Positions 51,079-60,422 of a stretch of 64,000 bases of DNA are shown here, in pieces (within the stretch, counting starts at the first letter, position 1; every line of letters begins with the position of its first letter). This DNA comes from Phycisphaerales bacterium (GTDB taxonomy: Bacteria; Planctomycetota; Phycisphaerae; UBA1845; Fen-1342), in contig JALHJL010000028.1 of NCBI GenBank assembly GCA_022839625.1, positions 13,929-77,928 on the forward strand, in the 5' to 3' direction. The position numbers and the translations under genes were made by a program. Below the pieces are notes generated by a model. It had not been told where the DNA came from, made no database searches, and worked only from the letters and a program-made list of their open reading frames with translations.

Positions 51079-53562
51079 CTATAGGCCGCTGAGCAGTGCG
51101 ACAAACGGATTGATGTCGCCGAAGTCGACCGCGCCGTCGAAGTTCAGGTCTCCGTTGTAGTACGAGCATCCGGGATGCGCCGCCAGCCAGGCGTCCGGGG
51201 CGGTGAGCACCAGCACAAACGGGTTGATATCCCCGAAATCCACCGTGCCGTCGCAGTTGAGGTCGCCGGGGAGGATGGCACGGGTCGGGCGTAGGGTGGG
51301 GTCGCCGCACAGCACCATCCCGTAGTACCACTCGCGCTCCCACAGCTCGTAGGGGGCCTGCGCGTCGAACCACTCGCGGAAGGCGGTCCCGATGTTCTTG
51401 CCCTGCCCGAGGGGTCCGGTGAAGTCCTGAAAGTTGAGCATGCTGCCGCTCTTGGACGACGCGACGGTGATGAGGCCCCACGTCGTGTTGAAGATGTAGG
51501 CGCCGGCGAGGTAGTCTTCGTCGGTAAAGCGTCCGGGGCCGCAGGCGAAGAGGTTGTAAAACAGGACGGGCGGATCGTGCTCCTGGACGGTGTCGGAGAA
51601 CACCCAGCCGCCGTCGGTGTCGTAGTACTGTCCGAGGTCGACGGGATAGGGGTTGACGAAGGCGGCGGCCCAGGGAACGGGCGCGCCGCTGCCGGCGCTG
51701 GGCCGGACGGTGGCTTCACCGCCCAGGTAATCGTAGCTCAGCCGCGTGGCCTGATCCGGGTTGTAGTAGGGACCGTTCATCAGCCACGTGCCGATGTAGG
51801 TGATGGTGGGCCAGGCCGGATCGAACGTGAGTCCGGGCACGCCGGTGCCGTCGGCGTAGCAGAAACGGGCGCTGAACCCGTGCGTGCCCATCCACTCGGA
51901 GACTTTGACGAGCAGGCGGTTCTCGCCGGCGTTGAGCGTGACGGGCACCTTGGTCATGTCCGTCGTGTAGCCGCCGTAGCGGTTGTCCATCAGGACCTGC
52001 TGTCCGTTGAGCCAGACGCGGACGCCGTCGTCGTACCCGAGCCAGAGCTGGCAGCTCACGGCCGCGGCGGCGGTGACGCGCGCGAAGGCGTAGGTGGCAC
52101 CGTAATCCGCCCCGCCGCCGTAGGCGTCGAGGTCGATGTAGGGGCCGGACCCGCCGAGCGTGGTCCAGGTCTTGCCGCCGTGCACGTCGCCGGGCTGCGG
52201 GTTGACGGTAGCCTCGTTGACGCCGAGGTAGTTGGTGGTGAGGTAGTACCAGAAGCGGTCGGAGGTGTCCTGGTGGAAACCGTTGACGAGCCAGCCGCGG
52301 ATGAACGGCGCCTCCGCCCCGTGCGTGTCGGGGTCGTTGAGCTGGTACGACAGGTCGGGGATGGGCTGGTAGGTGCTGCTGTTGACCTGCGCGGAGAACT
52401 GGTACGCGCCGCCGCCCTGGCTGACCTTGCAGAGCAACTGGTTCCAGCCGGCCTGGAGCGTCGCGGTCGCGAAGAACTGGTCGGCGACCCAGCCCTGGTA
52501 GACGTCTTGGTTGAGGACGACGGCGCCGTTGAGCCAGACCTTGAGGCCGTCGTCGCTGCCGAAGCGGAGGCGGACGGGGCGCTGGATGGGCGAGTGGACG
52601 TAGACGTGGGCGTAGGCGGCGGACTCGGTGGGACGCCGGCCGAAGTGATGGCCGCCGGAGTAGCTGTGGGCGCAGACCTGGACGAAGTGCCGGCCGGCGG
52701 CCATCTGCGCGAGGTAGTCGTCGGCGGTGGTGTCGTAGCCGGAGTCGAAGCGCGTGACGTCGTCGTACAGGAGGGCGAGCTGGACGGCCATGTCAAACCA
52801 GTCCTCGTCCACGTACTCGAGGCCACGCCACGGCTGGTCCAGCACGCTGCCGCAATACCCCTGCACCTTGTTGAGGTACCCGTTGACGAGATTGGCCTCG
52901 GTGTCGTAGGTGAGGGTGTGCGCATGGATCCGGGCGACGTAGACCTCGGGGCCCTCGTCGCCGGGGCCGGCCTCGTGAATCTCGAAGTCGCCGTCGAGGT
53001 CGTTGTCGAGCCAGAGTCCGTCGAGGTCCATGTAGTAGAGGTCGCTGGGGAAGACGTCGCCGGAGACCTCGGCCCAGGCGGCGGTGATGTCGCCGACGAG
53101 GAGGATGCCGTGTGCGCCCTGGGCCCAGCGTTGCCGGATCCAGGCCTTGATCTGGGCGGGCGTGCCGCCGGAGACGGTGGCGAGCTGGACCTGGTGGCCA
53201 GCGGCGGTGAGCCGGGCAACGTAGCTGGAGAGGGCCGGGGCAATGTCGGGATAGAGGTCGGCGTCGACGAGGATGGCGAGGGCGTCGGCGCGGACGGAGG
53301 CGCGCGCGGCGTATTCCCACAACGGGCCGAACCGCGCGTCCGTCAGCGGCCGGCGCAACATGTAGTCCGCGTAGGTGCCCGGCAGCTCGCCGCGCGGAGA
53401 GACCCACTCGAGTCGGGCGATCTGTCGCCCATCCTGGCGGGCCGCGGCGGGGCGCCCGTCTTGCGGGGCGGCGGGTTGCGGAAACTGTCCGGCCGCCGGG
53501 AACATCCCGCCCAAGGCCAGCACAAGCCCGAAGAAGACCCTGTCTGCAAGATGCTTAGGCAT
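51079..53562 (-). CDS. secreted C25-type peptidase with inserted domains and dockerin-like repeats
   Basis: An 827-residue exported protein. A signal peptide (about 1-25) precedes a gingipain-like domain (about 95-310: ILLVGD, PSDLYYMDLDG). A candidate catalytic His lies near 299-306 (CAHSYSGGHHFG) and the Cys near 674 (FACGPG), with GDPTL (753-757) completing the C25 pattern. Between His and Cys are two similar ~190-residue beta domains (DDGLKVWLNG at 337-346; DDGVRVWLNG at 511-520). The C-terminus has two dockerin-like EF-hand segments (GDLNCDGTVDFGDIN at 766-780; GDLNFDGAVDFGDIN at 804-818). AAAGGAG precedes the ATG at 53562. Confidence 0.85.
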   Translation of the reverse strand: MPKHLADRVFFGLVLALGGMFPAAGQFPQPAAPQDGRPAAARQDGRQIARLEWVSPRGELPGTYADYMLRRPLTDARFGPLWEYAARASVRADALAILVDADLYPDIAPALSSYVARLTAAGHQVQLATVSGGTPAQIKAWIRQRWAQGAHGILLVGDITAAWAEVSGDVFPSDLYYMDLDGLWLDNDLDGDFEIHEAGPGDEGPEVYVARIHAHTLTYDTEANLVNGYLNKVQGYCGSVLDQPWRGLEYVDEDWFDMAVQLALLYDDVTRFDSGYDTTADDYLAQMAAGRHFVQVCAHSYSGGHHFGRRPTESAAYAHVYVHSPIQRPVRLRFGSDDGLKVWLNGAVVLNQDVYQGWVADQFFATATLQAGWNQLLCKVSQGGGAYQFSAQVNSSTYQPIPDLSYQLNDPDTHGAEAPFIRGWLVNGFHQDTSDRFWYYLTTNYLGVNEATVNPQPGDVHGGKTWTTLGGSGPYIDLDAYGGGADYGATYAFARVTAAAAVSCQLWLGYDDGVRVWLNGQQVLMDNRYGGYTTDMTKVPVTLNAGENRLLVKVSEWMGTHGFSARFCYADGTGVPGLTFDPAWPTITYIGTWLMNGPYYNPDQATRLSYDYLGGEATVRPSAGSGAPVPWAAAFVNPYPVDLGQYYDTDGGWVFSDTVQEHDPPVLFYNLFACGPGRFTDEDYLAGAYIFNTTWGLITVASSKSGSMLNFQDFTGPLGQGKNIGTAFREWFDAQAPYELWEREWYYGMVLCGDPTLRPTRAILPGDLNCDGTVDFGDINPFVLVLTAPDAWLAAHPGCSYYNGDLNFDGAVDFGDINPFVALLSGL

Positions 53563-53812
53563 TCTCGACTCTCCTTTGTGGCTGCTCCGTCCCGTATCGC
53601 GACCGGCGTGGAGAACCAACGTACTCTTTCAGCCTATCAAGATCGCCTGTCCCGCGGCAAGGCAGATAACCGGGTTCCCCGGTTTCTCGGCACTGGCAGT
53701 GGGGCACCGGGAGTCAAGATCGGGTTCGCGGGCGCCCCATCCAGCGTCCGCCGCTGGCGGCTCGGGGAGTGGGACCGGCGGCAAGTTGGGCAACCGGCGG
53801 CAACGTCCCGCG

Positions 53813-55087
53813 TCAGAGCGCGTATTCCGGGCGACGATACACGACGTGCCCGGCCTTGATCACCGCCCGGACCCGCGGCCGGCCGGGCGTGTAGAACCAT
53901 GCGTCCAGCGAAGGCACGTCGAGCACGGTCAGGTCGGCGTCGTACCCGATCTCGACGGCCCCCGTGCGCCGGTGAACGTCCAGGGCCGCCGCCGCGTTCG
54001 CCGTGCAGGCCACCAGCACCTCCGTCGGCAGCATTCGCAACTGACAGCAGGCGATGTTCATGACCCACGGGAGCGACTCGATCATGCACGAGCCCGGGTT
54101 GTAATCAGTGGCGACGGCGACCGGGACGTCCGCGTCGATGAGGCGCCGCGCATCGCAGTGCGGAATGCCCAGGTAAAAGGACGTGCCAGGCAGTACAACG
54201 GCCACCGCGCCCGCCGCCTTCAGCGCCGCGATGCCGGCGTCGTCGATGCACTCGAGGTGATCCGCCGACACGGCCCGCAACTCCCCGGCCAGACTCGAGG
54301 CGCCGATCTGGGCCAGCTCGTCGGCGTGGAGCTTGGGCCGCAGGCCGGCCGCGCTGGCGCGCTCCAGGACACGCCGGGCCTGCTCCACGGTGAAGGCCCC
54401 GCGGTCGCAGAAGACGTCGCAGAAGAACGCCAGGCCGCGCCGGCTGACCTCGTGCAGCAACGCCGGGCTGGCGATCGTCTCGAGGAACTCGTCGGGGCGT
54501 CCGTCGAACTCATCGGGCAGCGCGTGGGCCCCGAGGAACGTCGGCTCCAAGTCGATGGGCTGCTGCCGATCCAGCTCGCGGATGGCCTCGAGCTGCTTGA
54601 GCTCGTGCTCCGGCGACAGGCCGTACCCGCTCTTGCACTCGACGCGCGTCACGCCGTACTCGAGCATGCGGTGCAGGCGGGGAAGGTTCGCCGCCACCAG
54701 CTCGTCCAGGCTGGCGCTGCGGACGGCGCGGCAGGTGCTGCGGATACCGCCGCCGCTTTCCATGATCGACAGGTACGACTCGCCGGCCAGCCGCCGGACG
54801 AACTCGCCGCTGCGGTCTCCCACGAAGGGGATGTGCGTGTGGGCGTCGATCAGACCGGGGATCACGCAGCCGCCGTGCGCGGACAGCATCACCGTGCCTT
54901 CATCGAGCGGCGCCTCGCGCGCCGGGCCGAACCAGGCGATGCGCCCATCGCGGATCAGCACGGCGGCGTCGGGGACGAGCGGCACGTCGCGCATGTGCTG
55001 GCCGGGGACGGGCCCCGGCGGGACCACCGCCAGGGTCCCGATCCGCGTGACGAGCAGCGAGGCGCCTTCGGCTGTGCGGGTATCCAT
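53813..55087 (-). CDS. hutI: imidazolonepropionase
   Basis: A 424-residue amidohydrolase of the HutI type, opening the imidazolone ring in histidine breakdown. Landmarks are the metal site DAHTHIPF, the GGGIRSTCRAVR loop, ECKSGYGLS, LGAHALP, KLHADE and TDYNPG. The other hut genes (hutH, hutU, hutG) are not near, so the pathway is scattered or incomplete. The ATG at 55087 gives normal length, with an N-terminal beta sandwich. Confidence 0.94.
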   Translation of the reverse strand: MDTRTAEGASLLVTRIGTLAVVPPGPVPGQHMRDVPLVPDAAVLIRDGRIAWFGPAREAPLDEGTVMLSAHGGCVIPGLIDAHTHIPFVGDRSGEFVRRLAGESYLSIMESGGGIRSTCRAVRSASLDELVAANLPRLHRMLEYGVTRVECKSGYGLSPEHELKQLEAIRELDRQQPIDLEPTFLGAHALPDEFDGRPDEFLETIASPALLHEVSRRGLAFFCDVFCDRGAFTVEQARRVLERASAAGLRPKLHADELAQIGASSLAGELRAVSADHLECIDDAGIAALKAAGAVAVVLPGTSFYLGIPHCDARRLIDADVPVAVATDYNPGSCMIESLPWVMNIACCQLRMLPTEVLVACTANAAAALDVHRRTGAVEIGYDADLTVLDVPSLDAWFYTPGRPRVRAVIKAGHVVYRRPEYAL

Positions 55088-55162
55088 GCGATGGCTCCTT
55101 CCGTCACTGGCGGGGTCATGCTACCATGCGGGCCGGGTTGAAAGCGAGCAAAGGAGAGCGTC

Positions 55163-55651
55163 ATGCGCGTCAGGAAGACAAGCGCCCCGACCCGAGCCTG
55201 CCTCACGATTCTCGTTCTGTTCATCATCGGCGGTTGCACGATTCGGATCGGGCGGCGCGACGACGAGCCGCCCGCCGCTCCGACGACCATTGCCATCCGG
55301 ATCGTCAACGACACGCCATACGCCTTGGAGCCGCAGGTCTTCGTCGGGGCGATCGCCAACGGGCTGAGCCAGCTCTACCGCAGCACGAACCAGCGCAGCG
55401 ACTTCGGCTTGGGCGCCCGCGGGCTGGTCGAGCCCGGAAAGCAAGTGACAATCAGCACGGCCTGCGATCCGCCGGTGTACATCGCCACCCAGGGCGGCAT
55501 CTTCGGCGAGGACCTCAACTTCCCGCGCGGTCAGGGCCAGCCGATCGTGCTGGAGCAGAACCGGAACGTGTATTGCGGGGACCTGGTCACGTTCACATTC
55601 AGCGCGACCGGGAACACGTTGCGGACCAGCCATGCGGTCGAGCCGCTGTGA
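55163..55651 (+). CDS. hypothetical lipoprotein
   Basis: A 162-residue protein with lipobox FIIGGC and then a short beta-rich domain (IAIRIVNDTPYALEPQVFVG). I do not recognise a family. AAAGGAGAG lies eight bases before the ATG. It stands alone, divergent from hutI and convergent with the tRNA-binding gene. Confidence 0.7.
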   Translation: MRVRKTSAPTRACLTILVLFIIGGCTIRIGRRDDEPPAAPTTIAIRIVNDTPYALEPQVFVGAIANGLSQLYRSTNQRSDFGLGARGLVEPGKQVTISTACDPPVYIATQGGIFGEDLNFPRGQGQPIVLEQNRNVYCGDLVTFTFSATGNTLRTSHAVEPL

Positions 55652-55724
55652 GCGCGGGCGGGGCGAACCGCGCGGGTGGTGCGACCGGGTCCGCAGCGGG
55701 GTAGGAGTGCAGCAGACGCGCCGG

Positions 55725-56069
55725 CTATGACACGCGCGCGCCCGTTGCGATGGGGCGCTCGGTCGTCAAGAGAATCACCTGGGACTGATCGGGGCTCGTG
55801 GCCGCCAGCAGCATGCCCTGGCTCTCGACGCCGCGCATCATCCGCGGGGCCAGATTCGCCACCACGATGATCTGTTTGCCCACGAGGGCGGCGGGCTCAT
55901 AGTGGCCGCGGATGCCGGCGACCAATTGCCGCTGCTCACCGCCGAGGTCGACTTGCAGGACGAGCAGCTTGTCGGCCTGGGGATGGAGCTCGGCCTGGAC
56001 GACCGTCCCGACGCGCAGGTTGAGCTTCAGGAAGTCGTCGAACTGGATGACGGGAGGTGGCTCGGCCAT
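55725..56069 (-). CDS. tRNA-binding domain protein (MetRS beta / CsaA-like)
   Basis: A 114-residue OB-fold protein equal to the stand-alone tRNA-binding domain of methionyl-tRNA synthetase. The motifs NLRVGTVVQAELHPQADKLL, then GIRGHYEP and VVANLAPRMMRGVESQGMLL are diagnostic. It may act in trans with MetRS or as a CsaA-like chaperone. It is last in the minus-strand run after purM and the DUF1570 gene (24-base gap). Confidence 0.88.
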   Translation of the reverse strand: MAEPPPVIQFDDFLKLNLRVGTVVQAELHPQADKLLVLQVDLGGEQRQLVAGIRGHYEPAALVGKQIIVVANLAPRMMRGVESQGMLLAATSPDQSQVILLTTERPIATGARVS

Positions 56070-56093
56070 TGTGTGGTCTCCTCTCGGGTCGGC

Positions 56094-57044
56094 CTACCGC
56101 CGGCCGAAGAAACGGGTGCTCAGGAAGTCGAGATATTCGCGCTCGACCGTGTCGAGGTCGTCGCTGATGAAGCTCCGAAAGACCCCTTCGCCCAGGTTGT
56201 AGCGGGGCTGGTCCGACCAGATGTGCCCGGCGCGGGCGTGCTGCTCGAGGTCGGCTTCGGCCAGACGACTGAGCAGGCGCTCGAAACCGGCCGCGTACTT
56301 GCCGTCGCCGCCTTCCTGGAGGAAGAGGATCAGCGCCCACACCTGGGCGTAGTAGGTTGCGACGGACTGGTTGGTGCCGGCGATGATCCGGCCGGCGTCG
56401 GTCTCGAGCAGGGTCCGCAACGGGTGGAGCCGGTGGCTCGCCAGCGCGGCCGCCAGGTCGTTGCGCCGCATGGGGTTGAACCACGGGTCGAACTCCGCGA
56501 GCCCGCGGGAGTCCCAGCGCTGGCCTTCGCAGTACACGGCGAGCCCCTCGTTCAGCCAGGCCGGGATTCTGGAAGTCACATGGTGGTGGACGTACTGATG
56601 GAAGCCCTCGTGCGCGAAGAGCGGAAAGGTGATCTCGTGGGCCACGTACTCGATGACGGACACCCCGCGCTCCGAGTAGCCGCCGTTGCGGACTTGCAGG
56701 AATACGGCGGCCCGGGCGCCGGTGAAACGCCGGGTGAAGGCTTCCCACTGGGGCCGCGATGCGAACAGGTACACCTTCATGCGTTCCGCCGGCCGGCGCG
56801 CGGTGGGAACGAGGCGCCCGTAGTGGTCGTAAGCGGCCTCGACGAACTCGGGCAGCGCGTCGCGCAAGACGGGGTCGCGCAGCGTCGTGTAGATCTCGTA
56901 ATGGGCGGTGCTGAGCTTGTAGCCCGGCGCGGAGCCGAATTTCCACGGCTCCGATTCAAAGGGCACCGGGGCGCGCTGCCGCGGCCCGCCGCACCCGGCC
57001 AGCCCGACCCCCACGAGCACCGCCAGCCAGCCGACACGGATCAT
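56094..57044 (-). CDS. DUF1570-type lipoprotein with HExxH motif
   Basis: A 316-residue predicted lipoprotein (lipobox GVGLAGC). The mature part has HEGFHQ (HExxH zinc motif) followed about 20 residues later by NEGLAVYCE, as in gluzincin peptidases with the third ligand Glu. The pattern and length match DUF1570 proteins of planctomycetes. It should be an envelope metallopeptidase; substrate unknown. Its start abuts the purM stop, so the two are co-transcribed. Confidence 0.85.
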   Translation of the reverse strand: MIRVGWLAVLVGVGLAGCGGPRQRAPVPFESEPWKFGSAPGYKLSTAHYEIYTTLRDPVLRDALPEFVEAAYDHYGRLVPTARRPAERMKVYLFASRPQWEAFTRRFTGARAAVFLQVRNGGYSERGVSVIEYVAHEITFPLFAHEGFHQYVHHHVTSRIPAWLNEGLAVYCEGQRWDSRGLAEFDPWFNPMRRNDLAAALASHRLHPLRTLLETDAGRIIAGTNQSVATYYAQVWALILFLQEGGDGKYAAGFERLLSRLAEADLEQHARAGHIWSDQPRYNLGEGVFRSFISDDLDTVEREYLDFLSTRFFGRR

Positions 57045-58142
57045 CTACGCGAACTCCAGGCGGCCGCGGCCGCGGGTAACGCGTCCGATTACGAACGCCT
57101 GCTCGCCGGCCCGCGTCAGCCGCCGAACGGTCACACGCACCGACTGCGGCCGCACCGCCAGCACGAACCCGATCCCCATGTTGAAGACGCGGTACATCTC
57201 GTCCTCCGCGACGCCCAGGTGCTCGAGCAGGCCGAAGATCGGCGGGATCGGCCAGGAGCCGCGGCGAATCACGGCGTCGCAGCCGGGGGGCAGGAGCCGC
57301 GGGACGTTGCCCGGCAGCCCGCCGCCGGTGATGTGTGCCAGACCGGTAATCAGGAGGTTCCGCCGGTAGTGGCGCAAGGCGTCCAGCACCGGGCGCACGT
57401 AGATGCGTGTAGGGCGCAGCAGCGCGTCCGCCAGCGGCTCGCCCAACGCCCGCACCGGCTGGCTGAGCGGCAGGGCGGCCTTGCGCAGAAGCACCTTGCG
57501 GGCCAGCGCGTAGCCGTTGGAGTGCAGGCCGCTGGAGGCCAGGCCGACCAGGTGGTCGCCGGGGCGCACGTGGTGCGGCCCGAGAATTCGGTCGCGCTCG
57601 ACGACGCCGACCGCAAAGCCCGCGAGGTCGAAATGCCGCCTGTGGTACAGGTCCGGCATTTCGGCGGTCTCGCCGCCGAGCAAGGCGCAGCCGGCCTGCT
57701 CGCAGCCCGCCACGATGCCGGAGACGAGCTGCGCGACCAGCTCGGGCTGAAGCTTGTGCAGCGCGATGTAGTCGAGGAAGAAGAGCGGCTCGGCCCCGCA
57801 GCACAGCAGGTCGTTGACGCTCATCGCGACCAGGTCGATGCCGAGGGTGTCGTGGCGGCCGGCCTGGATCGCGACCAGCAGCTTGCTGCCCACGCCGTCC
57901 GTGCAGCCGACCAGCACCGGCTTGCGGTAGTGCCGGGCCAGCAGCCCGTTGTCGTCGTTGAGTCGGAACAGGCCCGCAAAAGCGCCGTGACTGGGGAGCA
58001 CACGCGGGCCATACGTCCGGCGCACGAGCGGCGCAATGAGGTCTTCCATCGCGTCGGCGGCATCGAGATCGACACCGGCGGTGCGATAGGTCAGCCCGGC
58101 GGCCTGCCCTTTGCCTTTCCGGTCATTCACAACCGACCTCAT
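57045..58142 (-). CDS. purM: phosphoribosylformylglycinamidine cyclo-ligase
   Basis: A 365-residue AIR synthetase, step five of purine synthesis. Recognised segments are TDGVGSKLLVA, AMSVNDLLCCGAEPLFFLDY, LLGGETAEMP, ASSGLHSNGYALAR, HITGGGLPGNV and MGIGFV. It forms dimers of the PurM/PurL superfamily. The ATG at 58142 is assumed; a GTG further in (before NDRKGKG) is also possible. It is divergent from pyrH with a 139-base gap and heads a three-gene run. Confidence 0.95.
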   Translation of the reverse strand: MRSVVNDRKGKGQAAGLTYRTAGVDLDAADAMEDLIAPLVRRTYGPRVLPSHGAFAGLFRLNDDNGLLARHYRKPVLVGCTDGVGSKLLVAIQAGRHDTLGIDLVAMSVNDLLCCGAEPLFFLDYIALHKLQPELVAQLVSGIVAGCEQAGCALLGGETAEMPDLYHRRHFDLAGFAVGVVERDRILGPHHVRPGDHLVGLASSGLHSNGYALARKVLLRKAALPLSQPVRALGEPLADALLRPTRIYVRPVLDALRHYRRNLLITGLAHITGGGLPGNVPRLLPPGCDAVIRRGSWPIPPIFGLLEHLGVAEDEMYRVFNMGIGFVLAVRPQSVRVTVRRLTRAGEQAFVIGRVTRGRGRLEFA

Positions 58143-58281
58143 ACACGAAATCGCGCGATTCCTCCACTCGCCGCGGCCGGAGTTCGTGCCCGCGGCCGCC
58201 CACGCCGGATGCTGGCCAGTCGGGCGGGCCAGGACTATCATCCCCGCAGATCAGCCCGTGTTAACAAGGGTGCGTCCCGAC

Positions 58282-59010
58282 ATGAGCCAGCAACCGCAGT
58301 ACAAACGTGCGATCCTGAAGATCAGCGGCGAGAGCTTCTGCGTGCCGGGCGGTTTCGGCGTGCAACGCGAGCGGCTCGACCGCATCGCCGCTGAGATTGC
58401 CGAAGTCGCGGCGCTCGGGGTGCAAGTCGGAGTGGTCTGCGGCGGCGGGAATTTCCTGCGCGGGGTGAACTCTGCGGACGAGTTGGGGATCGACCGGGCG
58501 ACCGCGGACTACATGGGCATGTTGGGGACGGTGCTCAACGCGCTGGCGCTGAAGGACGCGCTCGAGCGACTCGGGCAGCCGGCGCGGATTCACAGCGCCC
58601 TGGCGATCGCCCGGGTCGGGTTGCCGTTCGAACGACACCGCTGCATCGACCACCTGGAGCAGGGCCGCGTCGCCATCCTGGCCGCCGGCACCGGCAACCC
58701 CCACGTGACCACCGACTCCTGCGCCGCCATCCGGGGCATCGAGCTCAAGGCCGACGTGCTGCTGAAGGGGACCAAGGTGGACGGCGTGTACGACGCCGAC
58801 CCGGCGACGAGCCCGCACGCCAAGCTGTTCACGCACGTCACGTACGATCAGGTCATCGACGGTCGGCTGCGTGTCATGGACATCGCCGCCACCGAACTCT
58901 GCCAGCAGTACCGCCTGCCGGTCGTCGTGTTCAACCTCTTCCGGCAGGGCACGCTGCGCCAGGTCATCCTGGGCGAGCCGGTCGGCACGCGGATGGACGA
59001 CGCGAAATGA
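58282..59010 (+). CDS. pyrH: UMP kinase
   Basis: A 242-residue bacterial UMP kinase that phosphorylates UMP with ATP. The amino-acid-kinase motifs are clear: ILKISGESF, VVCGGGNFLRG, DYMGMLGTVLNALAL, ILAAGTGNPHVTTD, and KGTKVDGVYDADP. The ATG at 58282 matches the family start. Its stop overlaps the start of the phosphatase gene (ATGA), so the two are translated together; pyrH is more often followed by frr. Confidence 0.95.
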   Translation: MSQQPQYKRAILKISGESFCVPGGFGVQRERLDRIAAEIAEVAALGVQVGVVCGGGNFLRGVNSADELGIDRATADYMGMLGTVLNALALKDALERLGQPARIHSALAIARVGLPFERHRCIDHLEQGRVAILAAGTGNPHVTTDSCAAIRGIELKADVLLKGTKVDGVYDADPATSPHAKLFTHVTYDQVIDGRLRVMDIAATELCQQYRLPVVVFNLFRQGTLRQVILGEPVGTRMDDAK

Positions 59011-59570
59011 GCCCGGTCGGCTCCCGGCGGCGCGCGAATCTCCTCGATCTGCATCAATGGCGCCTCTGGCTGGCCGGCCTGGTGGGCAGCCGCTACGACG
59101 GCCTGCACCACTTCGCCGTGGTCGAGCCCGGCGTACTGATGCGCTGCGGGCAGCCGCGCGTCCGCGACCTGGAGCACATCCGCAAGGAACACGGGCTGCG
59201 CACGGTCGTTTGCGCCCGCGGCGGCACGCGGCATCCGCTGCGCGGCCGGTGGTTTCACAAGGAGCGCGCGTATTGCCGGCAGATGGGCATTCGTCTGGAG
59301 CACATCCCCTTCTCCGATGCGGCGACGCCGCCGGCGGACGTCGTGGATCGGTTCCTGGCGATCATGGCGGAGCCTGAAAGCCGGCCGGTGCTGGTGCACT
59401 GCGAGCAGGGGTTTCACCGGACGGGCATCCTGTGTGCGGCGTACCGGGTCCGCATGTGCGGCTGGCCGCTGGAGCGGGCGCTCGACGAAATGCGCTCCTT
59501 CGGCTTCGACTTCGAGCGCGCCAAACGCCGGCCGCTGGTGGATGCGCTGCGCCGCTGGTCGCGGCAGTGA
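59007..59570 (+). CDS. dual-specificity/tyrosine phosphatase-like protein
   Basis: A 187-residue protein with the CX5R phosphatase loop HCEQGFHRTG (Cys nucleophile, Arg phosphate ligand) and the upstream general-acid region (IPFSDAATPPADVV). It resembles bacterial cyclin-phosphatase-like or DSP proteins. It would remove phosphate from phosphoprotein or a small phosphate ester. It overlaps pyrH by four bases, which is unusual; a direct link to UMP kinase is only conjecture. Confidence 0.85.
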   Translation: MSPVGSRRRANLLDLHQWRLWLAGLVGSRYDGLHHFAVVEPGVLMRCGQPRVRDLEHIRKEHGLRTVVCARGGTRHPLRGRWFHKERAYCRQMGIRLEHIPFSDAATPPADVVDRFLAIMAEPESRPVLVHCEQGFHRTGILCAAYRVRMCGWPLERALDEMRSFGFDFERAKRRPLVDALRRWSRQ

Positions 59571-59630
59571 CGCTTGTACGGCGTCCGTCCGCGGCGTCAG
59601 GTCGGCCCCGCGGGGCAAAGGATCGGGGGG

Positions 59631-60050
59631 TCAGTACGACACACGCGGCGCGCTGGCGGCCGGGTCGCCGAGGCACAGTTCGGCGGTCGGCAGGTAGATC
59701 AGCCACCAGATCATAAGCCCGCTGTAGGCGACGGTGAGCAGCCACAGGCCCGCCTCCGACTCCCAGCGCCGGCGGAAGCGGTAGAGAATCGAGGCCCCCA
59801 GACCGAAGAGCACCGTCTTGTAGGCGATCATGCCCGTGGCGCCCATTGCCATGGCCGCCGCGATGTTGTTCGCCTCGGCGAAATTCCCGCGCGCAAGCTG
59901 GGAGTGCGTGAACGCCAGGTCGAAGGCGTTGAGCACCGCCAGGACCGCGAGGAGCACGACGGCGCGGAAGGACCGCGGTGCGTTCGGGCACGGCGGCAGG
60001 CCGCGGATGTCCGCCCACCGCCAGATTCGCGTGAGAAGAAGCGCACGCAT
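59631..60050 (-). CDS. DUF5658-like small membrane protein
   Basis: A 139-residue protein with about four hydrophobic segments. The first contains LNAFDLAFTHSQLARGNFAE then ANNIA, similar to the DUF5658 pattern of a helix with Asp/Thr followed by EANPxA. The role is unknown. The start is uncertain: ATG 60050 was chosen to begin near the first helix, ATG 60107 would add 19 residues. The neighbouring gene pair (pyrH-phosphatase) converges on it. Confidence 0.7.
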   Translation of the reverse strand: MRALLLTRIWRWADIRGLPPCPNAPRSFRAVVLLAVLAVLNAFDLAFTHSQLARGNFAEANNIAAAMAMGATGMIAYKTVLFGLGASILYRFRRRWESEAGLWLLTVAYSGLMIWWLIYLPTAELCLGDPAASAPRVSY

Positions 60051-60422
60051 CGGAGGTCCGCCGGGGCCAGTGCGCGTCGGGTCGATGTGCCGACCGACGA
60101 GGCGCAATTGGTGGTATCGGCGTTCGGCGCGAAAACTTTAGCGCAGGCGTGCGATTCTCTGGACGAGCTGCCCGGCCGGCGGGCTGTCCGTCAGGTGTTC
60201 CTTGCCCCCGCCCGAAACGAACGCGGCGATGGCCACAAGGTTGTCTGGGGAGTCCGACCCGGTCCGAAGGTTTGCGCATCGCATCGCAGGACGGGCGTGA
60301 GGTGTTGGCACAACGGATCGCAGAACGCGGTATCGGGCACCGAGGTAATCAACCACGGCCCCAGGCCGCGGTTGATTGCCAACCGTGCCAGGAGTAGCAC
60401 TCACCCCGTGGCTGTCCCTGGC
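60051..60422. other. intergenic region with possible gene remnant
   Basis: 372 bases between the DUF5658-like gene and the IS element. A minus-strand frame ending at 60138 has plausible codon use over its last ~45 residues (NLVAIAAFVSGGG onward), and another minus frame is open at its 5' end, as if a frameshifted relic were present. I cannot name a family. The 12-mer shared with 26474-26485 occurs at 60408-60419. Confidence 0.35.
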
